This document shows, piece after piece, positions 1 to 8,096 of a DNA stretch of 64,000 nt. The translations under genes and the position numbers were made by a program. The first letter of the stretch is position 1, and each line of letters starts with the position of its first letter. The notes beneath the pieces were generated by a model. The model saw only the letters and a list, made by a program, of their open reading frames with translations, had not been told where the DNA came from and did not search any database. Origin of the DNA: Gammaproteobacteria bacterium (GTDB taxonomy: Bacteria; Pseudomonadota; Gammaproteobacteria; Steroidobacterales; Foliamicaceae); the NCBI GenBank assembly GCA_009845905.1, contig VXYS01000009.1:186001-250000 (forward strand). Direction: 5' to 3'.

Positions 1-249
1 GGCGCCGAAGTCCTCAAGCTGCCGCGTCAGTGACGCGTCTTCCCAGTCTGCCGGCTGCAGCAGGGTCAGCCCGGCCTGCCGCGCCCATCTCTTGACCGGC
101 GAGGCCGCGATCCTGCGACCGCGGCCGGCGGCGCGATCGGGCCGCGTGATTACGGCCGGAATGACATGGCCCGCGCCGTGCAGCGCGCGCAGCGCTGCCA
201 GCGCAAAATCCGGCGTGCCTGCAAACAGTAGCTTGGCAGGCGCGGTCAT
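1..249 (-). CDS. fmt: Methionyl-tRNA formyltransferase, N-terminal part (cut by window edge)
   Basis: This is the first 83 codons of a gene that runs off the left edge. Fmt formylates the methionine of initiator tRNA, using 10-formyl-tetrahydrofolate. The N-terminus KLLFAGTPDFALAALRAL followed by TRPDRAAGRGRRIAASPVK is the typical start of the formyltransferase domain. It begins with ATG at 249, only 24 bases after the stop of def on the same strand, the usual def-fmt arrangement. The folate-binding Asn-His-Asp residues and the C-terminal domain lie outside the window. Confidence 0.93.
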   Translation of the reverse strand, partial: MTAPAKLLFAGTPDFALAALRALHGAGHVIPAVITRPDRAAGRGRRIAASPVKRWARQAGLTLLQPADWEDASLTRQLEDFGA

Positions 250-273
250 GGTGTAGCGACAGTGAAGGCCGCG

Positions 274-795
274 CTAGAACTCCAGGACCGCCGGCTTGCC
301 GGTGCGCTCGGCTTTCTCCAGGCGTTTGCGCAGCATGCGGCGCTTGAGCGGCGACAGATAGTCGATGAACAGCTTGCCGTCCAGGTGATCGATCTCGTGC
401 TGAATGCAGATCGAAGCCAGTCCCTCCAGTTCCTCCTCCACCGGTTCCATTTCGGTCGTGTATGCCCGAACCTTCACCCGCTCGGCGCGCGGCACCTCGG
501 CGGTGAACTCGGGCACCGACAGGCAACCCTCCTCGCTCACGATCTCGCCCTCGGAGGAAACGATCTCCGGATTGACATAGCAGCGAGGCGTGTCGCGTTC
601 CTCCGAAACGTCCATGACCAGCACGCGCTCGGCGACGTTCACCTGGATCGCCGCAAGACCTACGCCCTTCGAGGCGTACATGGTCTCCAGCATGTCGTCG
701 GCCAGGCGCCGCAACCGTTCGCCGGCCACCGCGACCGGCTTTGCCTTGCGGCGCAGCCGGCGGTCCGGGAAGGTCAGTACTCGCAGTTCCGCCAT
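274..795 (-). CDS. def: Peptide deformylase
   Basis: The 173-residue protein removes the formyl group from the N-terminal methionine of new proteins. All three family motifs are present: GVGLAAIQV near residue 45 (motif I), EGCLS near 89 (motif II, with the metal-binding Cys) and HEIDHLDG near 133 (motif III, with two His ligands and the catalytic Glu). The frame stays open upstream to 1080, but the start MAELRVLTFPDRRLR gives normal length and leaves a divergent gap to dprA. It is probably co-transcribed with fmt. Confidence 0.96.
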   Translation of the reverse strand: MAELRVLTFPDRRLRRKAKPVAVAGERLRRLADDMLETMYASKGVGLAAIQVNVAERVLVMDVSEERDTPRCYVNPEIVSSEGEIVSEEGCLSVPEFTAEVPRAERVKVRAYTTEMEPVEEELEGLASICIQHEIDHLDGKLFIDYLSPLKRRMLRKRLEKAERTGKPAVLEF

Positions 796-855
796 CGGTA
801 CGGTGTCAAGTTCGTGGATGTGGTATTTTCCCACAGTCACCAAAGGATGTCCCGC

Positions 856-1941
856 ATGGAAGCAAAACCCTGGATTACCCTCCAATTGTGTCCCGCGCTG
901 TCGCCGTTGCTGCGGCGCAGGCTGCTCGAGCGCTACGGCCAGGCGCAGGCCGTCATTGCCGCACCGGGCGCCGAACTGCTCGAAGCGGGCGTGAAGCCGA
1001 CCGTTCTCAAATGGCTTCGGCAGCCGGACCCCGCCGTGATCGGCCCCTGTCTCGACTGGCTCGCCGGCGAGGACGCTCACGTGGTGCCGTTCACCGACGA
1101 ACGCTTTCCCCCGCTATTGCGCGAGATTGACGATCCGCCGGCGGCGCTGTTCGCCCTCGGACAGGTGGCCGCGCTGGCCGAACCGCAATTGGCGATCGTG
1201 GGAAGCCGCGCGGCAACGCCGCTGGGACGATCGACCGCAATGGACTTTTCCCGCTCGCTGGCGCGCCGCGGCCTGGCCATCGTCAGCGGGCTGGCGGAGG
1301 GCATTGATGCGGCCGCGCACGAAGCGGCCCTGGAGTGCGGCGGCATCACGGTCGGCGTCTGCGCCACGGGTCTGGACCGCGTCTATCCGCGGCGCAACGA
1401 GCAACTGGCGCGCCGCATAATCGCGAGCGGTGCATTGATCTCGGAAAATCCGCCGGGCATCGAACTGCAGCATTGGATGTTCCCGCGCCGCAACCGGATC
1501 ATCAGCGGCATGTCGGCGGGCGTCCTGGTTGTTGAAGCGGCCGCGCGCTCGGGGGCGCGCATTACGGCTCGCGCCGCGGCCGAGCAGGGCCGGGAGGTTT
1601 TCGCCGTGCCCGGCTCGATACACAGTCCGCAGTCGCGAGGCTGCCACGCACTGATCCGCGCGGGCGCCAAGCTGGTCGAGCGGCCCGGGGACGTGCTGGA
1701 AGAGTTGCCGGCCCTGCTGCAGATCGGCGGCGCGGAAGCGCCGGCGCAGGCGGCGCTCGAACCCGCTCCCGGAGAACTGCCTCTGGTGGGCGGGCTGCTG
1801 CGACAGGGACCCATGGGCATGGACGAACTCGTGCGCCGGACCGGGCTGGACGCGTCCGAGCTTTCCGCCGCGCTCACGCGCATGGAGCTCGAGGGCCGCG
1901 TGCATTCGCTGCCGGGCGGCCGGTTTCAATACGGCCGCTGA
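856..1941 (+). CDS. dprA: DNA-processing protein DprA (Smf)
   Basis: DprA binds incoming single-stranded DNA during natural transformation and loads RecA. The 361-residue protein has an N-terminal helical part, a Rossmann-like core of about residues 100-290 (LAIVGSRAATPLG, IVSGLAEGIDAAAH, the FPRRNRIISG segment and an AVPGS motif), and a C-terminal winged-helix segment of about 310-361. The frame is open from 262, but that part only shadows def. AAAGGA at 842-847 lies 8 bases before ATG 856 and overlaps the alternative ATG 847, so 856 is preferred. It is divergent from def-fmt. comM near 30 kb is a second competence-associated gene. Confidence 0.94.
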   Translation: MEAKPWITLQLCPALSPLLRRRLLERYGQAQAVIAAPGAELLEAGVKPTVLKWLRQPDPAVIGPCLDWLAGEDAHVVPFTDERFPPLLREIDDPPAALFALGQVAALAEPQLAIVGSRAATPLGRSTAMDFSRSLARRGLAIVSGLAEGIDAAAHEAALECGGITVGVCATGLDRVYPRRNEQLARRIIASGALISENPPGIELQHWMFPRRNRIISGMSAGVLVVEAAARSGARITARAAAEQGREVFAVPGSIHSPQSRGCHALIRAGAKLVERPGDVLEELPALLQIGGAEAPAQAALEPAPGELPLVGGLLRQGPMGMDELVRRTGLDASELSAALTRMELEGRVHSLPGGRFQYGR

Positions 1942-2045
1942 ACAGTGCTAGGATGCGCGCTCGATTTCAGTAGACTCCGTGTAGTAAAGCGCAACAGTCA
2001 GATGATTCCATCCAGGACAATCCGGACCATGCGGGTCCTTCCCAC

Positions 2046-4799
2046 GTGACGCGCGCCGCGACCGCAAAGGCCGCGGGGGGCCTTATCGTGGTCGAATCTC
2101 CCGCCAAGGCGCGGACGCTGCAACGCTATCTCGGCAAGGATTACCGCGTGCTGGCCTGCAACGGGCATGTGCGGGACCTGAAGAGCGGCGGACTGTCCAT
2201 CGACACCAAAAAGGGCTTCGCGATGGAGTTCGAGCCGGTGGAGAGTTCGAAAGCGGCGGTGGCGCGGATCCGCAGCGCGCTGGCGAAGATGCCGGCGCTT
2301 TATCTCGCCACCGATCCGGACCGCGAGGGCGAGGCCATCGCCTGGCACCTGCTGGAGCTGTTGTCCGACGCGGGGGCGCTCGATGACAAGCAGGTGCACC
2401 GCGTGGCCTTCAACCAGATCACGCGCAGCGCGGTCAACAATGCGGTCGACGATCCCCGCGACGTGTCCATGCCGCTGGTGGAGGCCCAGAAGGCCCGGCG
2501 CTGCATGGACCGGCTGCTCGGATTCACCCTGTCGCCGCTGCTGTCGCGGATACTCACGCGCGGCCTTTCGGCGGGTCGGGTGCAGAGCCCCGCCCTGAAG
2601 CTGATCGTGGAGCGGGAAAAGGAAATCGAGGCGTTCAGGCCGCGCGAGTACTGGAGCGTCACCGCGCACCTGGGCAAGGGCGGCCAGGACTTCGAGGCCG
2701 CCCTGGTGGAGCTGAACGGCGAGAAGCTGAAAAAGTTCTCGCTGGGCGATGCCGCGGCAACCGGACAGGCCCGCGACGCGCTGCTGGATGCGATGAAGGA
2801 GGGCGCATCGGGCGACGGGCCCGGAGTGTTGACCGTGGCGAACGTCAAGCCCACCCGGGCCAAACGGGGTCCGCCCCCTCCGTTCACGACCTCGACCATG
2901 CAGCAGGCCGCTTCCCGCCAGCTCGGCATGCAGGCGCAACGCACGATGCGGGTGGCCCAGTCACTGTACGAAGGTATCGATACCGGCAGCGGGTCTGTCG
3001 GACTGATCACCTACATGCGCACCGATTCCGTGCAGATGGCGCGCGAAGCGGTGCAGGAGATCCGTGAATACGTCGTCGAGAAACTGGGCGCCGGTTTCGT
3101 TCCCAAGTCGGCGCGCCGGTATCGCACCAAGACCCGCAACGCGCAGGAGGCGCATGAAGCGATCCGGCCCACGAGCATCGCGCGCGCACCGGAAACGCTC
3201 AAGAGTCATCTGGATTCCGACCAGTACCGCCTCTACGACATCATCTGGCGGCGCGCCGTGGCCAGCCAGATGAGCGACGCCCTCTACGACCGCGTCAGCG
3301 CAGAGTTCACTCCGGGCAGGGCAGCGGCGGGCGCCGCGGAGACCATCCCGGCGGGACGCTTCCGGGCCACCGGCAACACGCTCGCGCATCCGGGCTTTCT
3401 CAAGGTCCTGGCGCGTTCGGCGGACAGCAGGGACAAGGCGCTGCCGCCGCTCGCCACGGGAGAAACGCTGGACGTGCGCGAACTCGCGACCGAACAGCAC
3501 TTCACCGAGCCGCCGCCGCGCTACACCGAGGCAAGCCTGGTCAAGGCGTTGGAAGACCACGGCATCGGACGGCCTTCCACCTACGCCGAGACCCTGCGCA
3601 AGATCCGCGACCGCGAATACGCGGTCATGGAAAAACGCAATTTTGCGCCTACCCAGAAGGGCAGGATGGTGGCCGACTTCCTCACCCGTCATTTCAACGA
3701 CTACGTCGATTACGACTTCACCGCCGGCATGGAGGAATCCCTGGACGCCGTGGCCAATGGCGAGAAGCACTGGGTCCCGGTAATGGACGAGTTCTGGAGC
3801 CACTATTCGGAGCAGCTCGCGGAGAAAAAGCGCACGCTGAAGGGCATCGAGGAACGCCCGCGCCGGCTGCTCGGCGAGCACCCGGAAAGCGGAGAATCCG
3901 TCTACGCAAGGCTGGGCCCCTACGGGTACTTCGTGCAAGTCGGCGAGCGCACGGAGGACCACCGACCCCCGGTGGCCACCCTGCGCGAGGGCTTCAATTA
4001 CGAAGACATCACGCTGGAACAGGCGCTGGAACTGTTGCGGGGACCGCGCCTGCTGGGAACCGATCCGGCCACCGGCCAACCGGTCTATGCCGGCAGCGGT
4101 CGCAGCGGCCCCTACGTGCAACTCGGCGAAAGGGGCGACGGGGAGAAACCGAAATATGCCTCGCTGACCGACGGGTTGAGCGAGGAGTCGGTGACCCTTG
4201 AGGATGCCCTGAAGCTGCTTTCACTACCGCGGGAGCTGGGGCCGCACCCGGAGACAGGCGACACGGTCTATGCCGGGCGGGGGCGATTCGGACCGTACGT
4301 GCAGCTCGGCGAACGCGGCAAGGAAAAGCCCAAATACGCGTCGCTGCCGCCGGAAATCTCCCCTTACACGGTCACGCTGGACGAGGCGGTCGGCCTGCTC
4401 CGCCTGCCCCGCGAACTCGGAAAGCATCCGGACAACGGACGGCCCGTTTTCGTCGGCTGCGGGGTCAAGGGACCGTACGTCCAGATCGGGGAACGCGGCG
4501 GCAAGACGCGGCCCCGGTACATCCGCCTGCCGAAGCCCCATTCGGTGTTCACGCTGACGCTGGAGGAAGCCCTCAAGGTGCAGCCGGCCCGGCGCGCCAG
4601 GCGGCCGGCGATCAGGGAATTCGAGGACGACGGAATCAGGATACTGGATGGCCGCTACGGCCCGTACGTGACCGACGGGTCACGCAACGCTTCGGTGCCG
4701 CGCGGTCAGGATCCGGCCGCCCTGTCGTTGGAGCAGTGCCGGGAACTTCTGAAGAATGCGCCGAAGAAAAGATCACGCAGAAGGCCCGCGCGACGCTGA
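2046..4799 (+). CDS. topA: DNA topoisomerase I (type IA) with C-terminal Toprim_Crpt repeats
   Basis: TopA relaxes negative supercoils. The 917-residue protein starts with a Toprim domain (LIVVESPAKARTLQRYL; acidic motif TDPDREGEAIAW near residue 90) and carries the active-site Tyr in GLITYMRTDS near residue 325. After about residue 600 come four or more repeats of the form LGxxPETGxxVYAGxGRxGPYVQLGE...KYASL, the C-terminal repeat type, in place of the Cys4 zinc ribbons of the E. coli enzyme. The tail is strongly basic (KKRSRRRPARR). The start is a GTG without a clear Shine-Dalgarno sequence, so the exact N-terminus is uncertain. It overlaps tsaC by 44 bases. Confidence 0.95.
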   Translation: MTRAATAKAAGGLIVVESPAKARTLQRYLGKDYRVLACNGHVRDLKSGGLSIDTKKGFAMEFEPVESSKAAVARIRSALAKMPALYLATDPDREGEAIAWHLLELLSDAGALDDKQVHRVAFNQITRSAVNNAVDDPRDVSMPLVEAQKARRCMDRLLGFTLSPLLSRILTRGLSAGRVQSPALKLIVEREKEIEAFRPREYWSVTAHLGKGGQDFEAALVELNGEKLKKFSLGDAAATGQARDALLDAMKEGASGDGPGVLTVANVKPTRAKRGPPPPFTTSTMQQAASRQLGMQAQRTMRVAQSLYEGIDTGSGSVGLITYMRTDSVQMAREAVQEIREYVVEKLGAGFVPKSARRYRTKTRNAQEAHEAIRPTSIARAPETLKSHLDSDQYRLYDIIWRRAVASQMSDALYDRVSAEFTPGRAAAGAAETIPAGRFRATGNTLAHPGFLKVLARSADSRDKALPPLATGETLDVRELATEQHFTEPPPRYTEASLVKALEDHGIGRPSTYAETLRKIRDREYAVMEKRNFAPTQKGRMVADFLTRHFNDYVDYDFTAGMEESLDAVANGEKHWVPVMDEFWSHYSEQLAEKKRTLKGIEERPRRLLGEHPESGESVYARLGPYGYFVQVGERTEDHRPPVATLREGFNYEDITLEQALELLRGPRLLGTDPATGQPVYAGSGRSGPYVQLGERGDGEKPKYASLTDGLSEESVTLEDALKLLSLPRELGPHPETGDTVYAGRGRFGPYVQLGERGKEKPKYASLPPEISPYTVTLDEAVGLLRLPRELGKHPDNGRPVFVGCGVKGPYVQIGERGGKTRPRYIRLPKPHSVFTLTLEEALKVQPARRARRPAIREFEDDGIRILDGRYGPYVTDGSRNASVPRGQDPAALSLEQCRELLKNAPKKRSRRRPARR

Positions 4800-5346
4800 T
4801 GCGAACATCGGCCGCGGCGCCCGCATCCTTCGCGCCGGCGGCGTGATCGCCTATCCGAACGAGTCGGTCTACGGGCTCGGTTGCCTGCCCGGCAACGAGG
4901 CGGCTGTCGAACGCGTGCTGAGGCTCAAGGGCCGCGACCGGTCGCTGGGCCTGATCCTGATCGCCGGCGAATGGGAACAGTTCGACGGCTGGGCGGCGGA
5001 AGTATCCACGGCGCCGGACTTGGCGGAGTTGCGGGAAAGCAAGGGGATTACCTGGGTGGTGCCTGCTTCTTCAGACACGCCGGAATGGATCACCGGCGGA
5101 CGCGACACCGTGGCAGTGCGCCGGAGCCTGCATCCGCTGGCCGCGGCCCTGAGCCTGACGCTGGACTCTCCGCTGATTTCCACGAGCTGCAATCCGCACG
5201 GCAGGCCGCCCGCCCGAAACGAGGCCCAGGCCCGAAGCTATTTCGAGGCCGAGGTCGACTGGGTGATGCCCGGCGAGTGCGGCCCGCTCAAGGGGCCGAG
5301 CGAAATCCGCGACGCCGCCACCGGAGCGGTGCTGCGACCGGCATAA
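4756..5346 (+). CDS. tsaC: Threonylcarbamoyl-AMP synthase, YrdC/Sua5 type
   Basis: The protein makes threonylcarbamoyl-AMP from threonine, bicarbonate and ATP, the first step of t6A37 modification of ANN-decoding tRNAs. The 196-residue sequence has the YrdC signature GGVIAYPNESVYGLGC near residues 27-42, the basic segment LRLKGRDRSLG near 57-67 and the late STSCNPHGRPP motif near 150. The N-terminus is about ten residues longer than usual because the chosen ATG lies inside topA. A topA-tsaC-aroE neighbourhood is common in Gammaproteobacteria and supports the call. Confidence 0.9.
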   Translation: MRRRKDHAEGPRDADANIGRGARILRAGGVIAYPNESVYGLGCLPGNEAAVERVLRLKGRDRSLGLILIAGEWEQFDGWAAEVSTAPDLAELRESKGITWVVPASSDTPEWITGGRDTVAVRRSLHPLAAALSLTLDSPLISTSCNPHGRPPARNEAQARSYFEAEVDWVMPGECGPLKGPSEIRDAATGAVLRPA

Positions 5347-5392
5347 TGGCGCCGATTGCAGAAGAGTTTTGCTCGCAGCGGGGGCGATGCCC

Positions 5393-6037
5393 ATGATCAC
5401 ATTTGCCGAAGAGACTCTGGCGCTTCTTCTGGACGACAAGACCGGCACCTTCCTGCCGATCGGGAAGTACGCGCTGGAGCATGCGCTGGTGGGCGGCGTC
5501 CTGATGGACCTGGCGTTCGCTGACCGCATAGACACCGATCCGGAGCAATTGATCCTGATCGATGCGGCGCCCACGGGGAACCCCATGCTGGACCGCGTGC
5601 TCAAGCGCATCAGTAACAGCAGTGAAACCCGGGACACCGCCGCCTGGCTGGAAATAATTTCCGAGGAGCAGGGCGAATCGATACAGGATCAGGCCATCGA
5701 AAGCCTGATCGAGCGTGGCGTGCTGGAGCGCCGGGAAGAGAAGTTCCTGTGGGTGTTCCGTTCCCGGCGCTATCCGATGATGGACGGCAAGATACAGCGC
5801 GAGGCCCGGCAGCGCGTGGTGGGCGTGCTGTTCTCGGGCGACATTCCCGATCCCCGCGACATCGCCCTGATCTGCATCGCCGACGCCTGCGGCGTGCTCA
5901 AGACCGTCTTCGGCGACAAGGAACTGGACGAGGTCTCGCCGCGCCTCGAACAACTGCGCAAGATGGACCTGATCGGCCGGGAACTGATCACCCAGCTTTC
6001 CGTCTGGCGCTGGTCCGGGACAATCACGCGAATCTAG
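5393..6037 (+). CDS. GOLPH3/VPS74 (GPP34) domain protein
   Basis: The 214-residue protein resembles Golgi phosphoprotein 3. ITFAEETLALLLDDKTG matches the start of the domain, IDAAPTGNPMLDRVLK matches the SDAPTGDVLLDEALK region of GOLPH3, and the middle (LIERGVLERREEKFLWVF) and end (RDIALICIADACGVLKTVFG) also follow the family. In eukaryotes the family binds PI4P and sorts glycosyltransferases; the bacterial role is not established. ATG 5393 is chosen because a G-rich stretch at 5380-5384 lies 8 bases upstream; ATG 5387 and TTG 5369 are alternatives. The 3' end overlaps the convergent tag gene by 4 bases. There is no membrane segment, so it is probably cytoplasmic or peripheral. Confidence 0.8.
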   Translation: MITFAEETLALLLDDKTGTFLPIGKYALEHALVGGVLMDLAFADRIDTDPEQLILIDAAPTGNPMLDRVLKRISNSSETRDTAAWLEIISEEQGESIQDQAIESLIERGVLERREEKFLWVFRSRRYPMMDGKIQREARQRVVGVLFSGDIPDPRDIALICIADACGVLKTVFGDKELDEVSPRLEQLRKMDLIGRELITQLSVWRWSGTITRI

Positions 6038-6627
6038 CCCCAGGGAAGACCGGTAAAGGCTTCCTGGCATTCCCGGTGCCGAAAGCAGCTCACCAGGTGA
6101 TCGTTGATCAGGCCGCAAGCCTGCAGGTGGGAATACATGATGGTCGAGCCCACGAACTTGAAACCGCGGGCCTTGAGATCGGCCGATAGCCGGTCGGAAA
6201 GTGGCGAGGTGGCGGGCACTTCGTGCTGCTCGCGCCAGTGATTGACGACCGGTTCGCCGTCGACGAAGCGCCAGATATAGCGAGCGAAGGATCCGAATTT
6301 CTCGCGGACATCAAGAAAGCGGGAGGCGTTGTTGACCGCGGCTGTGATTTTCTGCCGATTGCGGATAATTCCCGGATCGGATACGAGGACGTCGATTTCC
6401 CTGTCGCCGAACTTTGCCACGCGTAGCGGATCGAAGCCGGCGAAAGCCTTGCGATACCCCTCCCGCTTGTGCAGTACGGTCCTCCAGGAAAGCCCCGCCT
6501 GGGCCGATTCGAGGATCAGGAATTCGAAGTGGGTGGGATCGTCCAGAACGGGCAGACCCCATTCCTTGTCGTGATAGGCCTGGTATTCGTCGCTTACTCC
6601 GAGCGACCAGGGACACCTTTCCCGCAT
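6034..6627 (-). CDS. tag: DNA-3-methyladenine glycosylase I
   Basis: Tag excises 3-methyladenine from alkylated DNA. The 197-residue protein has the family start RCPWSLGVSDEYQAYHDKEWG, the active-site region FEFLILESAQAGLSW with the key Glu near residue 38, and the C-terminal zinc-site pattern HLQACGLINDHLVSCFRH. Length is normal (E. coli Tag has 187). It converges on the GOLPH3-like gene. Upstream of its start, 6696-6714 can form a 7-bp hairpin (CCCGTGG/CCACGGG) of unknown meaning. Confidence 0.94.
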   Translation of the reverse strand: MRERCPWSLGVSDEYQAYHDKEWGLPVLDDPTHFEFLILESAQAGLSWRTVLHKREGYRKAFAGFDPLRVAKFGDREIDVLVSDPGIIRNRQKITAAVNNASRFLDVREKFGSFARYIWRFVDGEPVVNHWREQHEVPATSPLSDRLSADLKARGFKFVGSTIMYSHLQACGLINDHLVSCFRHRECQEAFTGLPWG

Positions 6628-6772
6628 TGGGGCCGCACTCCGTTACATGTACAAACGAAACAGCGCAGCCAGGCCGTCTGCACTGAACATGGACCCCGTG
6701 GAGAACCCACGGGCCGCTTCCAGGCGCTACGCCCCCCCGCTTGGCTGCCGGCTCAACTAGGCCGGCGGACTT

Positions 6773-6836
6773 GGACGACACAGCCGGCGAGCCCGCGAGC
6801 CCGCCGGCTGTCGTCCTGTAGTGCTACCGAAGTAGC
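6773..6836 (-). terminator. Double hairpin downstream of the small Cys-rich peptide gene
   Basis: Read on the minus strand, 7 bases after the stop codon of the small peptide gene, 6836-6823 forms a 5-bp stem closed by a UUCG tetraloop (GCTAC-TTCG-GTAGC). It is followed by a long hairpin, 6816-6773, with arms GGACGACAGCCGGCG and CGCCGGCTGTGTCGTCC paired except for a CA bulge. No T-run follows, so this may be a transcript-stabilising 3' end or a weak terminator. Confidence 0.55.
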
Positions 6837-6842
6837 GGCGAC

Positions 6843-7058
6843 TTATTCCTCTTCGCCGCAGCTACCTTCGCCGCAACTGCCTTCGTCGTCGTCGCCGTCG
6901 TCGTCATCGTCGTCGCCATCGTCGCCATGGCCGTCCATCAGTGACGGAAGCTCGGGCGCATGGGAGCCGTCAATGGCTGCAGCGGCCGGGCCGGCAACGC
7001 CGGCGGCGAGGGCTGCGCTAAGGGCAAGGGCGAGTAGTTTGCGTTCAGGACTGGTCAT
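6843..7058 (-). CDS. Small secreted acidic peptide with C-terminal EGSCGEGSCG motif
   Basis: The 71-residue product starts with MTSPERKLLALALSAALAAGVAGPAAAAID, a clear Sec-type signal peptide with a likely AxA cleavage near residue 28. A Gly/Asp stretch of nearly continuous Asp (about 43-58) follows, and the end is EGSCGEGSCGEEE with two Cys at 62 and 67. GGAGG lies 7 bases before the ATG, a strong ribosome site supporting a real gene. The doubled EG-x-CG unit resembles the EGKCG repeats of HvfA-type precursors that MNIO (DUF692) enzymes modify into copper-binding peptides, but no MNIO or DUF2063 partner is in this window. Metal binding is inferred from composition only. Confidence 0.75.
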   Translation of the reverse strand: MTSPERKLLALALSAALAAGVAGPAAAAIDGSHAPELPSLMDGHGDDGDDDDDDGDDDEGSCGEGSCGEEE

Positions 7059-7086
7059 AAAAATGCCTCCAGTTTGTAGCGTTGTT

Positions 7087-7100
7087 TCCCTGTTCAGGGA
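7087..7100. promoter_or_regulatory. 14-bp palindrome upstream of the small peptide gene
   Basis: TCCCTGTTCAGGGA is a palindrome with a 2-base centre, 29-42 bases before the ATG of the small Cys-rich peptide on the minus strand. It could be a repressor or activator site, or a short leader hairpin (UCCCU-GAAC-AGGGA). No regulator is identifiable. The rest of the 200-base divergent gap to aroE shows no gene; a possible extended -10 (TGCTAGACT on the minus strand) lies further upstream. Confidence 0.35.
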
Positions 7101-7260
7101 TATTTAAGGCCGCGCACCCGTAAACGAATACGCAGCCGATTCGGGAATGTATCCTCCCGCTGCCGAAGTCTAGCACACGGTTTCCACGCTACCGGCCCAC
7201 AGACTTCTGCGGTACGCTTCGCTCCGACAGGCGCTCCGGATTCAGATTGGTCCCAGGAAA

Positions 7261-8064
7261 ATGTCCGCACTCTACGCCGTAATGGGGTATCCGATCGGCC
7301 ACAGCCGATCACCCGAAATCCATGCCCGCTTTGCCGCGCAAACCGGTCTGGACATGGAGTACCGGCGCATCCAGGTACGCCCGGGCTCCCTGGCCTCCGC
7401 GGTGGAGAACTTCAGGGCCCAGGGCGGACTCGGTTGCAACGTCACCGTGCCGCTCAAGGAGGAGGCTGCGGAGTTGAGCGACGAGCTCGGCCCCGAAGCC
7501 GGGCAGGCAGGAGCGGTGAATACGCTGACCGCAGGCGCGGGTGGCCGGATGCGGGGGGACAACACGGACGGATTGGGCCTGATTCGCCATTTGCGCACAA
7601 ACCTGGGCGTAGAACTTGAAGAAACCAGGGTGCTGATCATCGGCGCCGGCGGAGCCGTTCGCGGGGTACTTCCGGCGGTGCTGGCCGAGGGCGTCGGAGA
7701 GACCATCGTCTTCAACCGCACGCAGGAACGCGCCCGGGAACTGGCGCGCCGATTCGCTTCGCTCGGGGCCATACGTGTCGCTGCTTCCGGCAAGCCTAGG
7801 CTTCCGGCGGTGGATCTTGTTATCAACGCCAGTTCAGCGGGAATCTCGGGTGAGCCGCCCGGCCTGGCTCCCGCATCGGCAAGAGGCGCGCTGTGCATGG
7901 ACCTGGCTTACGGACGGGCCGCGGAGCCCTTCGTTTCCTGGGCGCGGGAAGGCGGCGCGCGCGCCGCTCACGACGGCTGGGGAATGCTGGTGGAACAGGC
8001 GGCCGAGAGCTTCAGAATCTGGCACGGCACGCGCCCGGACACGACGGAACTGCTTGAACCCTGA
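7261..8064 (+). CDS. aroE: Shikimate dehydrogenase (NADP+)
   Basis: AroE reduces 3-dehydroshikimate to shikimate in aromatic amino acid synthesis. The 267-residue protein has the substrate-binding start GYPIGHSRSPEIHARF, the catalytic Lys region NVTVPLKEEA near residue 60, NTDGLG near 100 (catalytic Asp), the nucleotide-binding loop IGAGGAVRGV near 122, and FNRTQERA at the end of the next strand, the NADP-specificity loop. Length is normal. It converges on the glutathione-reductase-like gene, with 32 bases between the stops. Confidence 0.95.
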   Translation: MSALYAVMGYPIGHSRSPEIHARFAAQTGLDMEYRRIQVRPGSLASAVENFRAQGGLGCNVTVPLKEEAAELSDELGPEAGQAGAVNTLTAGAGGRMRGDNTDGLGLIRHLRTNLGVELEETRVLIIGAGGAVRGVLPAVLAEGVGETIVFNRTQERARELARRFASLGAIRVAASGKPRLPAVDLVINASSAGISGEPPGLAPASARGALCMDLAYGRAAEPFVSWAREGGARAAHDGWGMLVEQAAESFRIWHGTRPDTTELLEP

Positions 8065-8096
8065 TCCCGGAGCGAGCCGCGCCGGCGACCGTCGGA

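Noticed and set aside
6885..6935. GTC/GTCGTCATC tract that looks like a microsatellite
   Set aside because: It encodes the poly-Asp part of the small secreted peptide and has mixed codons, so it is coding low complexity rather than a mobile repeat.
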